The notes below the pieces were generated by a model. The model saw only the letters and a list, made by a program, of their open reading frames with translations. It made no database searches and had not been told where the DNA came from. This document shows positions 9,401-17,905 of a stretch of DNA of 64,000 nt, piece after piece (positions within the stretch are counted from its first letter, which is position 1; the number at the start of each line of letters is the position of its first letter). The stretch spans positions 62,001-126,000 of the forward strand of contig JAEUSY010000005.1 in NCBI GenBank assembly GCA_016788295.1. The letters are read 5' to 3'. Source of the stretch: Flavobacteriales bacterium. Lineage in GTDB: Bacteria; Bacteroidota; Bacteroidia; Flavobacteriales_F; PHOS-HE28. A program made the position numbers and the translations under genes.

Positions 9401-9430
9401 AAGAACAAAGGCGACCATGGGTCGCCTTTG
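9401..9430 (-). terminator. Rho-independent terminator after tRNA-Leu
   Basis: On the minus strand a 10-bp stem (CAAAGGCGAC/GTCGCCTTTG) is followed by TTCTTTCC. It sits 4 bp behind the tRNA 3' end. Confidence 0.8.
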
Positions 9431-9433
9431 CTG

Positions 9434-9517
9434 TACCGAAGGCGGGACTCGAACCCGCACAACCTTTCGGTCACACGCCCCTGAAACGTGCGCGTCTACC
9501 AATTCCGCCACTTCGGT
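9434..9517 (-). tRNA. tRNA-Leu (anticodon CAG)
   Basis: The 7-bp acceptor stem ACCGAAG/CTTCGGT is perfect. The D-arm (GGCGGAATTGGTAGACGC), anticodon stem CACGT/GCGTG with loop TTCAGGG, a long class II variable arm and GGTTCGAGTCC in the T-arm are all present. The CAG anticodon reads CTG codons, and the long variable arm agrees with leucine. The CCA end is not encoded. Confidence 0.96.
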
Positions 9518-9541
9518 AAGTGGATCTCTCCGCAGGGGCGG

Positions 9542-9549
9542 CAAATATA
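9542..9549 (-). promoter_or_regulatory. -7 promoter element of tRNA-Leu
   Basis: TATATTTG on the minus strand fits TAnnTTTG exactly and ends 24 bp before the tRNA 5' end. No clear TTG -33 box is seen at the usual distance. Confidence 0.5.
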
Positions 9550-9720
9550 ACAGAACATCTTTCGCCGATCGCGGGGTAAAAAAAATCGCACCCACCTGAA
9601 GCACGAAGCCCCCATCCACCGGGCGGCGGACAGGGGCAACGTGACTCTTCAGATCGACCTCTGAACTACTTGGACACCCGGTTGAACGGAGGCTGCGATA
9701 CACAGGTTACAACATGCCAG

Positions 9721-9759
9721 AAAAAAATGCTCCCGCCGACCGATGGTCAACGGGAGCAT
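9721..9759 (-). terminator. Rho-independent terminator of the M49 peptidase gene
   Basis: The minus strand shows ATGCTCCCG, a 15-base loop, CGGGAGCAT and then seven T. It follows the stop codon of the dipeptidyl-peptidase gene by 15 bp. Confidence 0.85.
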
Positions 9760-9774
9760 GGTCCATCGCTCGGT

Positions 9775-11814
9775 CTAGTTCTCGTCCGGCAGGAAGCTGA
9801 ACTGCTGGCCGTAACGCAGCATCTGGCCAATGAGGTCCTTGGGATAGGTCACCTTCACGTCGGTGATGTTCCCGTTCGCGTCCACCACAGCCTCCATTTC
9901 AGGTTGAATGAACCCGGCGTAAGGAGCGGTCTTGATCTTCTCCGCACGCTTCAATACCTCGGCGTGCAACGCCTGGTCCACCTTCACGCCATAGTTCTCC
10001 ACCAAGGCCTTGCCAGCCTCGTAGTCGCCTTGGCTCTTGATGCGCTGCACTTCACGGAGAAGATCACCGAACAGCACACGCAGCTTGTCGTAATCGCGGA
10101 TATCGAAGTAGGTCTCGCCGTTGCGCTGCACCTTCACGATCACGCTGTCGGCCATGCCCTTCTCGTACACCCATGCGCTTACCCATTGGCGGTTGCGCAT
10201 GTGTGCCTCTTCAATGACCTTGCCCGGCTTGATCCGGCGCAACTGCACCATAAGGCCATTGCGGATGTAGGAGTCGTATTCGGCCTTACCCACTTCCAAG
10301 CTCGGCATAACGCCCAGTTCCACCAGTTTGGGGTCCATTACGAAATAGAGGGCCACCAGGTCGGCACGTCCCTCCTCCAAGGTGCTGGCATAGGTCTTCA
10401 ATGTGGCATCGGTCTCGCCAATTCCGGGCTCCAACTGTCCGCTGGCATGGCCGATCACCTCGTGCAGAGCGGTGTGAAGTTTGCCGGCCAAGCTGCCGTG
10501 TTCCTTGGCGCGAGCGATCTCTTCCGCGTCGTGGCAGAACACTTCGAGGCTGCTCTGGCCACTGCTCTTGTCGTAGGCATCACTGATGTTGCCAAGGCTC
10601 ACGCTCTTGCTTCCGTGCGCCGTACGGATCCAGTTGGCGTTCGGCAGGTTAACGCCCACCGGGGTGCTGGGTGCGGCATCACCAGCCTCGCCCACGGTGT
10701 TGATGAAGCGGTAGGTTATGCCCACCACGTTCTTCTTCTTGTGCTGGGGAAGCAGGGGCGAGTTGTCCTCGAACCACTGGGCGTTCTCCATGATCACGGC
10801 CATGCTCTTGGTGGCCTCGGGATCGTTCACTTCCACAATTGCCTCGTAGCTGCCGCGCTTTCCAATGGGGTCGTTGTACACCTCAATGAACCCGAGGATG
10901 TAATCCACCGTGCTCTTGGTGTCCTTCACCCACGCCACGTTAAAGTCATCCCAGGTCCTCAGGTCACCCGTACGGTAGTACTTGATCAAAAGCTCCAATG
11001 CGGTCTTCTGTTCGGGTGTTTCAGCAACGGAAACAGCCTTCTCCAGCCACTTCACGCTTTCGGCCAAAGCGGCTCCATAGAGACCGTCCACCTTGTAGAC
11101 CTGCTCCATCAACTTGCCATCCTTGCCACGCACCAAACGGCTGTTGAGCCCATAGCTCAGCGGCTGGGGGTCGTTCTTCTTCTCGATGGCGGCGTAGAAC
11201 TTCTCCACTTCCTTTTGGCTGATGTCGTCACCATAGAAGTTCACAGCGCTGGCGAGCACGGGGTCCTTATCGGCATCCAGGCTCACTTTCTTTGCGTCGA
11301 TGCTGGGATCGAAAATGGCGGCCAGCACCTCTGGGGCCAGCGAAGCATCGCTCTCTTTCAACAACTGCTCGAAGTACGCCTGCGGGAAAGCTGGCGTGTG
11401 CTTGTCGTTGCTGTAGTGGTGGTGAATGCCGTTGCTGAAGAACACCTGCTTGGCGTACAGCATGAAATTGTCCCAATCGGTACCACTGCGTTCACCCTTG
11501 TAGTTGGACAGCACCGCCTCCAAGGCCCGGCGGATCTTCAGGTTGTGCTTGTAGTTCTGGTCCCACATGATGTCCCGCCCGGAAAGGCCGGCCATGTTGA
11601 GGTAGTAACACAACTGTTTCTGTTGAAGGGTGAGCTGGTCCCAACCCGGTATCTGGTAGCGGAGCACGCGGACATCCGCGAACTGTTCGGCCTCCCATTG
11701 GAAGGTGTCGGCTACGGCCGTACTATCGGCATTGGATGCGGTGGCATCCGTGTGATCGCCTCCGCATGCAATGAAAAGCGGTGCAGCAAGTAGAACGGAA
11801 AGGAGTTTGCGCAT
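9775..11814 (-). CDS. M49-family dipeptidyl-peptidase III-like zinc peptidase, lipoprotein
   Basis: 679 residues. The N-terminus ends in a lipobox (PLFIAC, lipidated Cys at 17), so the enzyme is membrane-anchored on the periplasmic or outer face. HEVIGH at residues 451-456 and EEGRAD at 480-485 match the HExxGH and EExRAE/D zinc-site pair that defines M49. Length fits bacterial members (650-700). The expected reaction is removal of dipeptides from the N-termini of short peptides, here after export rather than in the cytosol as in eukaryotic DPP III. A TATCTTCG element 20 bp upstream (11835-11842) is a plausible -7 box, and a terminator follows, so it is probably monocistronic. Confidence 0.92.
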   Translation of the reverse strand: MRKLLSVLLAAPLFIACGGDHTDATASNADSTAVADTFQWEAEQFADVRVLRYQIPGWDQLTLQQKQLCYYLNMAGLSGRDIMWDQNYKHNLKIRRALEAVLSNYKGERSGTDWDNFMLYAKQVFFSNGIHHHYSNDKHTPAFPQAYFEQLLKESDASLAPEVLAAIFDPSIDAKKVSLDADKDPVLASAVNFYGDDISQKEVEKFYAAIEKKNDPQPLSYGLNSRLVRGKDGKLMEQVYKVDGLYGAALAESVKWLEKAVSVAETPEQKTALELLIKYYRTGDLRTWDDFNVAWVKDTKSTVDYILGFIEVYNDPIGKRGSYEAIVEVNDPEATKSMAVIMENAQWFEDNSPLLPQHKKKNVVGITYRFINTVGEAGDAAPSTPVGVNLPNANWIRTAHGSKSVSLGNISDAYDKSSGQSSLEVFCHDAEEIARAKEHGSLAGKLHTALHEVIGHASGQLEPGIGETDATLKTYASTLEEGRADLVALYFVMDPKLVELGVMPSLEVGKAEYDSYIRNGLMVQLRRIKPGKVIEEAHMRNRQWVSAWVYEKGMADSVIVKVQRNGETYFDIRDYDKLRVLFGDLLREVQRIKSQGDYEAGKALVENYGVKVDQALHAEVLKRAEKIKTAPYAGFIQPEMEAVVDANGNITDVKVTYPKDLIGQMLRYGQQFSFLPDEN

Positions 11815-11834
11815 GGTGTGGTCTGGATGGGCCG

Positions 11835-11842
11835 CGAAGATA
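11835..11842 (-). promoter_or_regulatory. -7 promoter element of the M49 peptidase gene
   Basis: TATCTTCG on the minus strand, one base off TAnnTTTG, 20 bp before the start codon. The same octamer precedes tRNA-Arg and the DoxX gene. Confidence 0.4.
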
Positions 11843-11883
11843 GGCTGCCTTCCGGACCAGGGCCTGCTGAAGACCCCTGTACC

Positions 11884-12354
11884 TCAGCGCCGTACAGCGC
11901 TCAGGGTCATGTTGGCCTTGGCCTCTTCCACCATGCGTTTCATACGGTGATAGGCCACAAGCTGCTTGTTGTACCGCTTCAGGTCAGAAGGGTCCAACTG
12001 CTCCACATGCAAGAGGTCCATCTTATCGGCCAGGTCATGCAGCTTCACGCGTATGGCGAGATTGTCCTGCACCACGCGATCAATGTACTGTTCATAGGTC
12101 TCTTCGGGCACGCGGGTGATGTGCTGCAAGGCCTTCAGCACACGTGGAGAGAACCCTTTTTTCTCCAGCTCCACCATGGTAAGGTCCGACCGTTCCAATA
12201 CATCGTGCAAGGCGCCGAGCACCTGTTCATCGAAATCGTGACCTCGCATCATTACACGCATGACGTGCAGGATGTAGGGCTTACCGAAACGGTCGGTCTG
12301 GCCCTTGTGCACCTTGGCGGCCAAACGTATGGCGGTCTCCAACAGGTATTCCAT
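11884..12354 (-). CDS. Stand-alone RelA/SpoT-type HD hydrolase (putative small alarmone hydrolase)
   Basis: 156 residues, essentially one HD domain. Visible blocks are HKGQTDRFGKPYILHVMRV near the N-terminus, ALHDVLERSDLT (HDxxE) and KLHDLADKMDLL. This order matches the (p)ppGpp hydrolase half of RelA/SpoT and the single-domain Mesh1/SAH enzymes. No synthetase domain is present. The start MEYLLETAIRLA is used because the family begins with this helix and because the preceding lipoprotein gene ends 13 bp upstream. Hydrolysis of (p)ppGpp is inferred; other phosphoester substrates are possible. Confidence 0.8.
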   Translation of the reverse strand: MEYLLETAIRLAAKVHKGQTDRFGKPYILHVMRVMMRGHDFDEQVLGALHDVLERSDLTMVELEKKGFSPRVLKALQHITRVPEETYEQYIDRVVQDNLAIRVKLHDLADKMDLLHVEQLDPSDLKRYNKQLVAYHRMKRMVEEAKANMTLSAVRR

Positions 12355-12367
12355 GGCGTTCGCCTTG

Positions 12368-13051
12368 CTACTTGCGCAAGGTAATGCGTAGGTCAAGCGC
12401 TTTGGGATCGCGGGCAATGATACCCCAATCCGTGTCCACGTTCACTTCGCGTGGCTTCGTGGCCGTATTGGACAAGCCTTCGGCCACCACCGTACTGTCA
12501 ACATTGCTCGCGAACACGAAGTGGTATTTGTATTTCATCATCGACAGCAGGGCGCCCATGTTCAGGTCGCCACCCTCCTCCCCTTCCAGCGCTTCCTCCT
12601 GCTGACCAAGCCCGGCACCCAGTTCCTGGGCATGGCGGTTATTCGTTCGCACCAGTGAATTACCCTCCCAAGCGAAAAACCTGTGCGACTCACCACTGCT
12701 ATCGGGCAAAAGCACATTGAGCGCCGAATTGAGCGCATTCAGGTCGTTGAACTTGAAGCTGATCCGCTGCACCCATTCCTCCTTCTTCAGCTTCACCTTG
12801 CTGATACCCGGAAGCGACGAAAGCTTCTGCAAGTTGTCCTTCAGGTCCAGCATACCCAGATCATCCTTGGGCTTGTCCTTATCCTCTGAAAGGGCTTCGA
12901 AGCTCTTGAGCATCTCACCCAGTTCGCTCATGTCCACCACGTATTCCATGGTGCCACTACCATTCTTCTTGAAGTTGTAGTTCTCCTCGATGGTAAGGCA
13001 ACCGGTGAGCGTGAAAAGCAGCCCAACGGCGATGATCAGTTTTTTCCCCAT
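12368..13051 (-). CDS. Lipoprotein of unknown function
   Basis: 227 residues starting with a lipoprotein signal (MGKKLIIAVGLLFTLTGC, Cys18). The mature part is soluble and mixed alpha/beta, with TMEYVVDMSELGEM near the N-terminus and an acidic linker (EEALEGEEGGD). Not recognised beyond being a lipoprotein. It lies 13 bp upstream of the HD hydrolase gene on the same strand, so the two are likely co-transcribed. A TACCTTTC box, one base off the -7 consensus, lies shortly upstream. Confidence 0.8.
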   Translation of the reverse strand: MGKKLIIAVGLLFTLTGCLTIEENYNFKKNGSGTMEYVVDMSELGEMLKSFEALSEDKDKPKDDLGMLDLKDNLQKLSSLPGISKVKLKKEEWVQRISFKFNDLNALNSALNVLLPDSSGESHRFFAWEGNSLVRTNNRHAQELGAGLGQQEEALEGEEGGDLNMGALLSMMKYKYHFVFASNVDSTVVAEGLSNTATKPREVNVDTDWGIIARDPKALDLRITLRK

Positions 13052-13100
13052 GATGCGGCCGAAAGGTACGTGGCATTGCCCCCTCACTGACCGAAGAGCG

Positions 13101-13138
13101 AAAAAGCGAAGCCCCCGGCGATGGACCGGGGGCTTTGC
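13101..13138 (-). terminator. Rho-independent terminator of the first giant T9SS gene
   Basis: The minus strand reads AGCCCCCGG, a short loop, CCGGGGGCT, then TCGCTTTTT. It lies 20 bp behind the stop codon. Confidence 0.85.
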
Positions 13139-13158
13139 CAGCAAGGTCTGGACAACAA

Positions 13159-16100
13159 CTACCGGATAAGCGGCAGTCGGAAGGTCGTCTTGTTGTTCCC
13201 TTCCCGGACGTTGATCAGCCAGATACCGGTGGCCAGATCACTGTGCGGGATGATGATGCGCGAGGGCACACCGGCAGCACGTTGGGTGGCGTGGAGCCTG
13301 CCGGCCGCATCACGAAGCTCGATCAGAACCGGCTCGCCGAAGTGCGCGATGTCCACAACGAAGCCTTCAGCGGATACCCAGGCACGGATCCCTTCGACCG
13401 CTTCACCCGAGGCCGCGCCCGTTGTAAGTTCCACTTCCACCTCAGCCGAGGCAGTAGCGGTGCAGGCACCAAGGGTCAGCGTCTGCGTTACGATGTAGGT
13501 ACCGGGCACCGAGTAGGTATGCTCGAACTCAGGCTCGGTGCTGGTTGTGCCATCGCCCAGGTCCCAGAAGATGGCATCCAGGTCGTTGGCCGTGGTGCTG
13601 AACAGGATGGGTGTACCCAGCATGACCACGGGTTGATCCACAACGATATCGGTGACAGGTGCAGGCGCACTGCCCACGACAGCCGTGCTTTCGGTGGTGC
13701 AACCGTTCGCGTCGGTCACCAGCACGGTGTATGTGCCGGGTGCAGCGCTGATGATCCCACCGTTGGCGCCGTTGCTCCACGTGGAGGTGTGCGGGGCCGT
13801 ACCGCCCAGGACCTCCAGCACCACAACACCATCATTGGCATCAGGGCAGCTGGCATCCTGCACGGAGGACTGTACTTCCAACGCGAAGGGTTGTGTGAGG
13901 GTGAAGTCGTTGATAATGGAGGGACAACCCTGCTGAACCGCCACGCTCACGCTGTAGTTGCCAGCTTCGAGACCGTTGATGGTCGCTGTGCCGTTGATCA
14001 TGGTCTGCTGTGCGATCACCTGCCCGAAGGCGGTCATCCAGGTCACCATTTGGTCGTTGCCGCCGGGCAAGGTCACCGTTGCACTACCATCTGCTTGGCC
14101 ATTGCAGCTCACAGCTTCAACTGTACGCTGTACCGGAGCAGTGGCGTGCAACAGCAGGCGCGGTTCGTTCTCGTTGTCATTGGCGAGCATTACGAAGCTG
14201 TAGCTCGCTCCTTCAGTGAGCGGCGTAATGGTGCCGGTCTGGAGATCCTCAATGGTGATGCAGCTGAGCCCGGTGATGCCTTCCATTTCGGTGGCGGTCA
14301 CCGTATAGGTACCGTTCACCGCAACGTTGACCAGCACGGGGATGGTGATGGCATTGCTGAACGCACCGTACATACTGATGGCCAGGTTATGGTCATCGCT
14401 GCTGCGCGTGGCGATCTGCGGGGCCTGTGGGTGGCTGAAGACGAACTTGGCCACATCGTTCGACTCGAACGCAGGGGTGCCATCCTGGAACACCACCACC
14501 GCTTCATCGCTGTAGCTGTTCACGGTGCTGGCGAGGCGCAGGCGCACCATGGGCATGGGGCCATCCAGCGAACCACCGAACACACCACCGGTATTGCCGG
14601 ACACTTTGGCGCTCTCATCCACCGTGGTGGTCACTGCAGGACCATCCGCTTTCAACCAGAAGCCTTGGCTGCTCTGGATGATACCATTGGCGCCATTGGT
14701 GCCGACCGTACCGTTCCAAGTGGCGTTGTTACCATTGGCCGGGTTGTAGATCCAGTAGAAGTTCTGCACATCACTACCGAGGCTGATGGACGCGAAGTCG
14801 ATCGGCGAAGGCAGCGGGTTGCTCACCAGGTTGTAGCCATCGGCGGCAGGGTTGCCGCTGTTGGTCCACGTGAGGGGAAGCGTGATGGGCGTGTTGGCCA
14901 CATTGGGGGCACCCGTCACATCCACAAGGAAGGGATTGGTACCACCAAGGTTGTCGCCGCTCCATACCGCGTAACCCAGGCCTGTTGAAAGTGCTTCGGA
15001 GGTACCGGCCACACCGATCATGCCCTGGTTGACATCGGCATCGGCCACGGTCTCGTCGTACTTACGCACGCTGGGCCACAGGATACCACTGCCCGTGGGG
15101 CTGTAGAAATTGGGGTAGTGCGAACCGGGGAAACCCGCCATGAAGAAGTCGTCCTTCCAATCGTTCACGGTCTCACCGGCAACCGGAGTGCCCAACAGAC
15201 GCCAGTTGGTGGCACCACCGGGTATGTAGCGCTGCACGGTCAGGTCACCCGTATAGGAGGCCGACGGGTCTACAGGACCAAGACGGCCGGTGCGGGTCGC
15301 ATCGCTGCGCAACTGCACTGTGGCAGCGCTGGCATTGAAGGTACCGTCGTTCAGTTGCAGGGTTCCGAAGATGTTCAGGCCACCGGTCACGGTAACACCC
15401 GCGCTGGCGTTCACCGTAAGGTCGTTGAAGGCTACCGTTCCCGTTATGGCAATGGATACTGGCGCCGTGCTCTCCAAGGTCACTTCGCCCGAAGCGGCCG
15501 CAACAGTGAACTGGGCCAGGGTGAGCAGGTCACCATGCACGTTCAACATATTGCCGGCATTGACCACCAGACGGCTCGTTGCTTCGGTGGTGAGGTCGTT
15601 GATGGCCGTGTTCGCGTTGACCGTGATGGTATCACCGGTCTGGATGACCATGGACGATGTGTTGTTCCAGGTCACGGCAATGGGCGTACCCACTGGCGTG
15701 GTGGCCCAGATGGCGCTGTTCACCCCTCCATTGCCTTGGCTGTAATAGGTGCAGCCTGTGATCGTAATACTGGTGGAGGTGTTGAAGGCTCCGCATCCGC
15801 CTGCTGCAGCGATGTCGTAGTTCACCGTGTAGGTGCCGGGGGTGCTGGCACCAGGATCCACTTCACCGGTGGAGGCATTGATGCTGAGACCTGCAGGGCT
15901 TGCAGAGAAGGCTCCACCCGAGGTGCCGGTCAGCGTAACGCCCCCTGGACCGGATGCGCTGCAATAGGGCGAACCCGCGTAGCTGATGGAGGCGCTGGGG
16001 GCAGCGGTGACCGTGATGGATGCCGTGGTCTGGAACAGGGCGCAACCGCCAGAGGCTGCAATGGTGTAAGTGACCGTGTAGGTTCCGGCAGTACTGGCCG

Positions 16101-17712
16101 CGAGGTCCACGGCACCGGTGCTGCTGTTGATGCTCAGACCGACCGAGCTGCTATAGCTGCCACCAGCAGTACCCGTGCGGGTAACGCTGGCCGTGCCTCC
16201 CGTGCTGCAATAGGGCGAACCCGTGTAGCTGATGGTGGCGCTGGGAGCCGGAGTCACTGTAACTGGCACTGTGGTGTTCGTTGAACCGCAAACGTTGCTC
16301 ACGGTAATGCCGTAGCTGCCCGTGGCGGCACCTGTCACCGAAGGGTTTTGGCTGCTGGTGCCGGGGCTGAAGGTGCCTGTACCGGTCCAAGCATAAGTGA
16401 ACGGAGCAGTTCCCGTGGCCGTAACACCCAGGTTCAAGGTGCTACCTGCACAGACAGGACTGTTGCTGCTGGTGGCCGTGATCTCCGGCACCGTGCAGAA
16501 ATTGAGACGAACGTAGCGGAAATGCCCCACATCTAATGCTTCATCGTCGCAGATAGACAAGACCCAGGTCCCGTTGGGATCACCGGAAAAACCGGCCAAG
16601 GTCTGCTCGGGGGCATAGGTACCGGTCGGATTGTTCACCGTATTCCCGATCGTGGACAAAGCCGTACCACCGTCCTGGAAAATAAAGGCGCCACCCGGGC
16701 AGCTGGCCGGATTACCGATATTATCACCGGTAGTGTTCCGGTTGATCCACAAATTGCGCGTCACTCCAGAAGGAGAGGTCAGGGTCACATTCAAGTCGCC
16801 ACGATAGGTATGGCTCACGATGAGCTCAACGCTCAATAGACGCGCATTGCCAGCGGCAGTACCCAAGGTCGTAGGCAATCCGGATTGAGGAAGGGAAACT
16901 CGGGTCGCTGCATTGTCAGCACAACCGTTATCGACGATCGAATTGAAGCTTCCTGTTGTGGTCAAGCAAGTTGCCTCGGTGTAAGGCATTGCAACGATCA
17001 CCTGACCATCAGCGCCGGCACCGCCATTTCGCGTGGCCATTCCACCCGTCTTCCAGGCACCGCCTCCACCACCACCCGGAACAGAGCCAGCCAAACCGTT
17101 ACCCTGGCTTCCACTGCGGCCATTGCCGCCGTCGCCACCATCTGCGGGTGCTGTTGCACCAGCAGGGTTGGCACCATTGTTCCCGTTCGCTGCAGTACCG
17201 GCACTGGAACCACCGCCGCCGCCACCAAGCACCACAGTGCCATTTCCACCTGCACCGCCGCCGAACACCACATCACCAATGCAGGAACCTGCGGCACCGC
17301 CAACTCCGCCGTTGGGGTTGTTATTGATAACACTTGCACCTCCGACCGCGAAAATGGTGGAGGTCGTACCGAACCATGAACTTCCACCGGTGCCCGGTGC
17401 AGCATTGCTGCCCGCACCAACGGTAACGGTATACGTTCCCGGCGTAACGGTGAGCACGCTTCGTGCATAAGCACCGCCACCGCCACCACCGCCAGCACCG
17501 TTATTGGATCGGGTACCACCTCGTCCACCACCTCCCCAGCATTCCACAGTGACCTGCGAAACACCGGTAGGCACTTGGTAAGTGCCTGAGGCCGTGTAAG
17601 GAACAGCCAACTGCCCTATGGCATCGGCCATCAGCACCAGCACCAAGGCCAGTGTCAGCATCGGCCGCATCAGGCGACCGGCAAGCGTGTAAACTGTCAT
17701 CATCGTTTTCAT
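13159..17712 (-). CDS. Giant secreted multidomain T9SS protein (Gly-rich, P-domain, PKD)
   Basis: 1517 residues. The start MKTMMTVYTLAGRLM leads into a signal peptide ending near MADAIGQ. A glycine-rich low-complexity region follows at about 60-230, then a proprotein-convertase P-domain at about 250-410 (LIVSHTYRGDLNVTLTSPSG, GTWVLSICDD). Ig/SprB-like repeats at 410-650 include two near copies around SYAGSPYCS and SYTGSPYCS. A long beta-rich module runs from YYSQGNGG at about 656 to about 1200, followed by SprB-like repeats, a PKD domain near 1360-1420 (FWDLGDGTTS) and a terminal strand-rich segment (LATGIWLINV) resembling a T9SS sorting domain without the PNP motif. The downstream giant gene carries the same central module. 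Role unknown: adhesin, matrix or surface layer are options. Confidence 0.85.
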   Translation of the reverse strand: MKTMMTVYTLAGRLMRPMLTLALVLVLMADAIGQLAVPYTASGTYQVPTGVSQVTVECWGGGGRGGTRSNNGAGGGGGGGAYARSVLTVTPGTYTVTVGAGSNAAPGTGGSSWFGTTSTIFAVGGASVINNNPNGGVGGAAGSCIGDVVFGGGAGGNGTVVLGGGGGGSSAGTAANGNNGANPAGATAPADGGDGGNGRSGSQGNGLAGSVPGGGGGGAWKTGGMATRNGGAGADGQVIVAMPYTEATCLTTTGSFNSIVDNGCADNAATRVSLPQSGLPTTLGTAAGNARLLSVELIVSHTYRGDLNVTLTSPSGVTRNLWINRNTTGDNIGNPASCPGGAFIFQDGGTALSTIGNTVNNPTGTYAPEQTLAGFSGDPNGTWVLSICDDEALDVGHFRYVRLNFCTVPEITATSSNSPVCAGSTLNLGVTATGTAPFTYAWTGTGTFSPGTSSQNPSVTGAATGSYGITVSNVCGSTNTTVPVTVTPAPSATISYTGSPYCSTGGTASVTRTGTAGGSYSSSVGLSINSSTGAVDLAASTAGTYTVTYTIAASGGCALFQTTASITVTAAPSASISYAGSPYCSASGPGGVTLTGTSGGAFSASPAGLSINASTGEVDPGASTPGTYTVNYDIAAAGGCGAFNTSTSITITGCTYYSQGNGGVNSAIWATTPVGTPIAVTWNNTSSMVIQTGDTITVNANTAINDLTTEATSRLVVNAGNMLNVHGDLLTLAQFTVAAASGEVTLESTAPVSIAITGTVAFNDLTVNASAGVTVTGGLNIFGTLQLNDGTFNASAATVQLRSDATRTGRLGPVDPSASYTGDLTVQRYIPGGATNWRLLGTPVAGETVNDWKDDFFMAGFPGSHYPNFYSPTGSGILWPSVRKYDETVADADVNQGMIGVAGTSEALSTGLGYAVWSGDNLGGTNPFLVDVTGAPNVANTPITLPLTWTNSGNPAADGYNLVSNPLPSPIDFASISLGSDVQNFYWIYNPANGNNATWNGTVGTNGANGIIQSSQGFWLKADGPAVTTTVDESAKVSGNTGGVFGGSLDGPMPMVRLRLASTVNSYSDEAVVVFQDGTPAFESNDVAKFVFSHPQAPQIATRSSDDHNLAISMYGAFSNAITIPVLVNVAVNGTYTVTATEMEGITGLSCITIEDLQTGTITPLTEGASYSFVMLANDNENEPRLLLHATAPVQRTVEAVSCNGQADGSATVTLPGGNDQMVTWMTAFGQVIAQQTMINGTATINGLEAGNYSVSVAVQQGCPSIINDFTLTQPFALEVQSSVQDASCPDANDGVVVLEVLGGTAPHTSTWSNGANGGIISAAPGTYTVLVTDANGCTTESTAVVGSAPAPVTDIVVDQPVVMLGTPILFSTTANDLDAIFWDLGDGTTSTEPEFEHTYSVPGTYIVTQTLTLGACTATASAEVEVELTTGAASGEAVEGIRAWVSAEGFVVDIAHFGEPVLIELRDAAGRLHATQRAAGVPSRIIIPHSDLATGIWLINVREGNNKTTFRLPLIR

Positions 17713-17855
17713 GGTCGAAGAGTTTGCCCCGCGCACGGCGGAACGGCCCTTTATTCGTCACCGACCCCGAAAAGGTTCCACCGAGGGATGAAAAAGCCGG
17801 ATGGATGGCTCAAAATAACCGGCGAACGCCCTACCCTGCCCCATGCCCCCAACGC

Positions 17856-17883
17856 GAAAGCCCCGCCGGTCGGCGGGGCTTTC
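17856..17883 (-). terminator. Rho-independent terminator of the second giant T9SS gene
   Basis: A perfect 12-bp inverted repeat (GAAAGCCCCGCC/GGCGGGGCTTTC) lies 22 bp behind the stop codon on the minus strand. The T-tract is weak, so it may act in either direction. Confidence 0.7.
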
Positions 17884-17905
17884 AATTCATCGAATGTCTT
17901 GATCC

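Noticed and set aside
9670-11793. Plus-strand open frame of 707 codons opposite the M49 peptidase gene
   Set aside because: The minus strand carries an unmistakable M49 peptidase with both zinc motifs; the plus frame is His/Val/Leu-rich antisense without domain structure.
13135-14988. Plus-strand open frame of 617 codons opposite the first giant T9SS gene
   Set aside because: Antisense to clear PKD and T9SS sequence; no signal peptide or motif in the plus frame.
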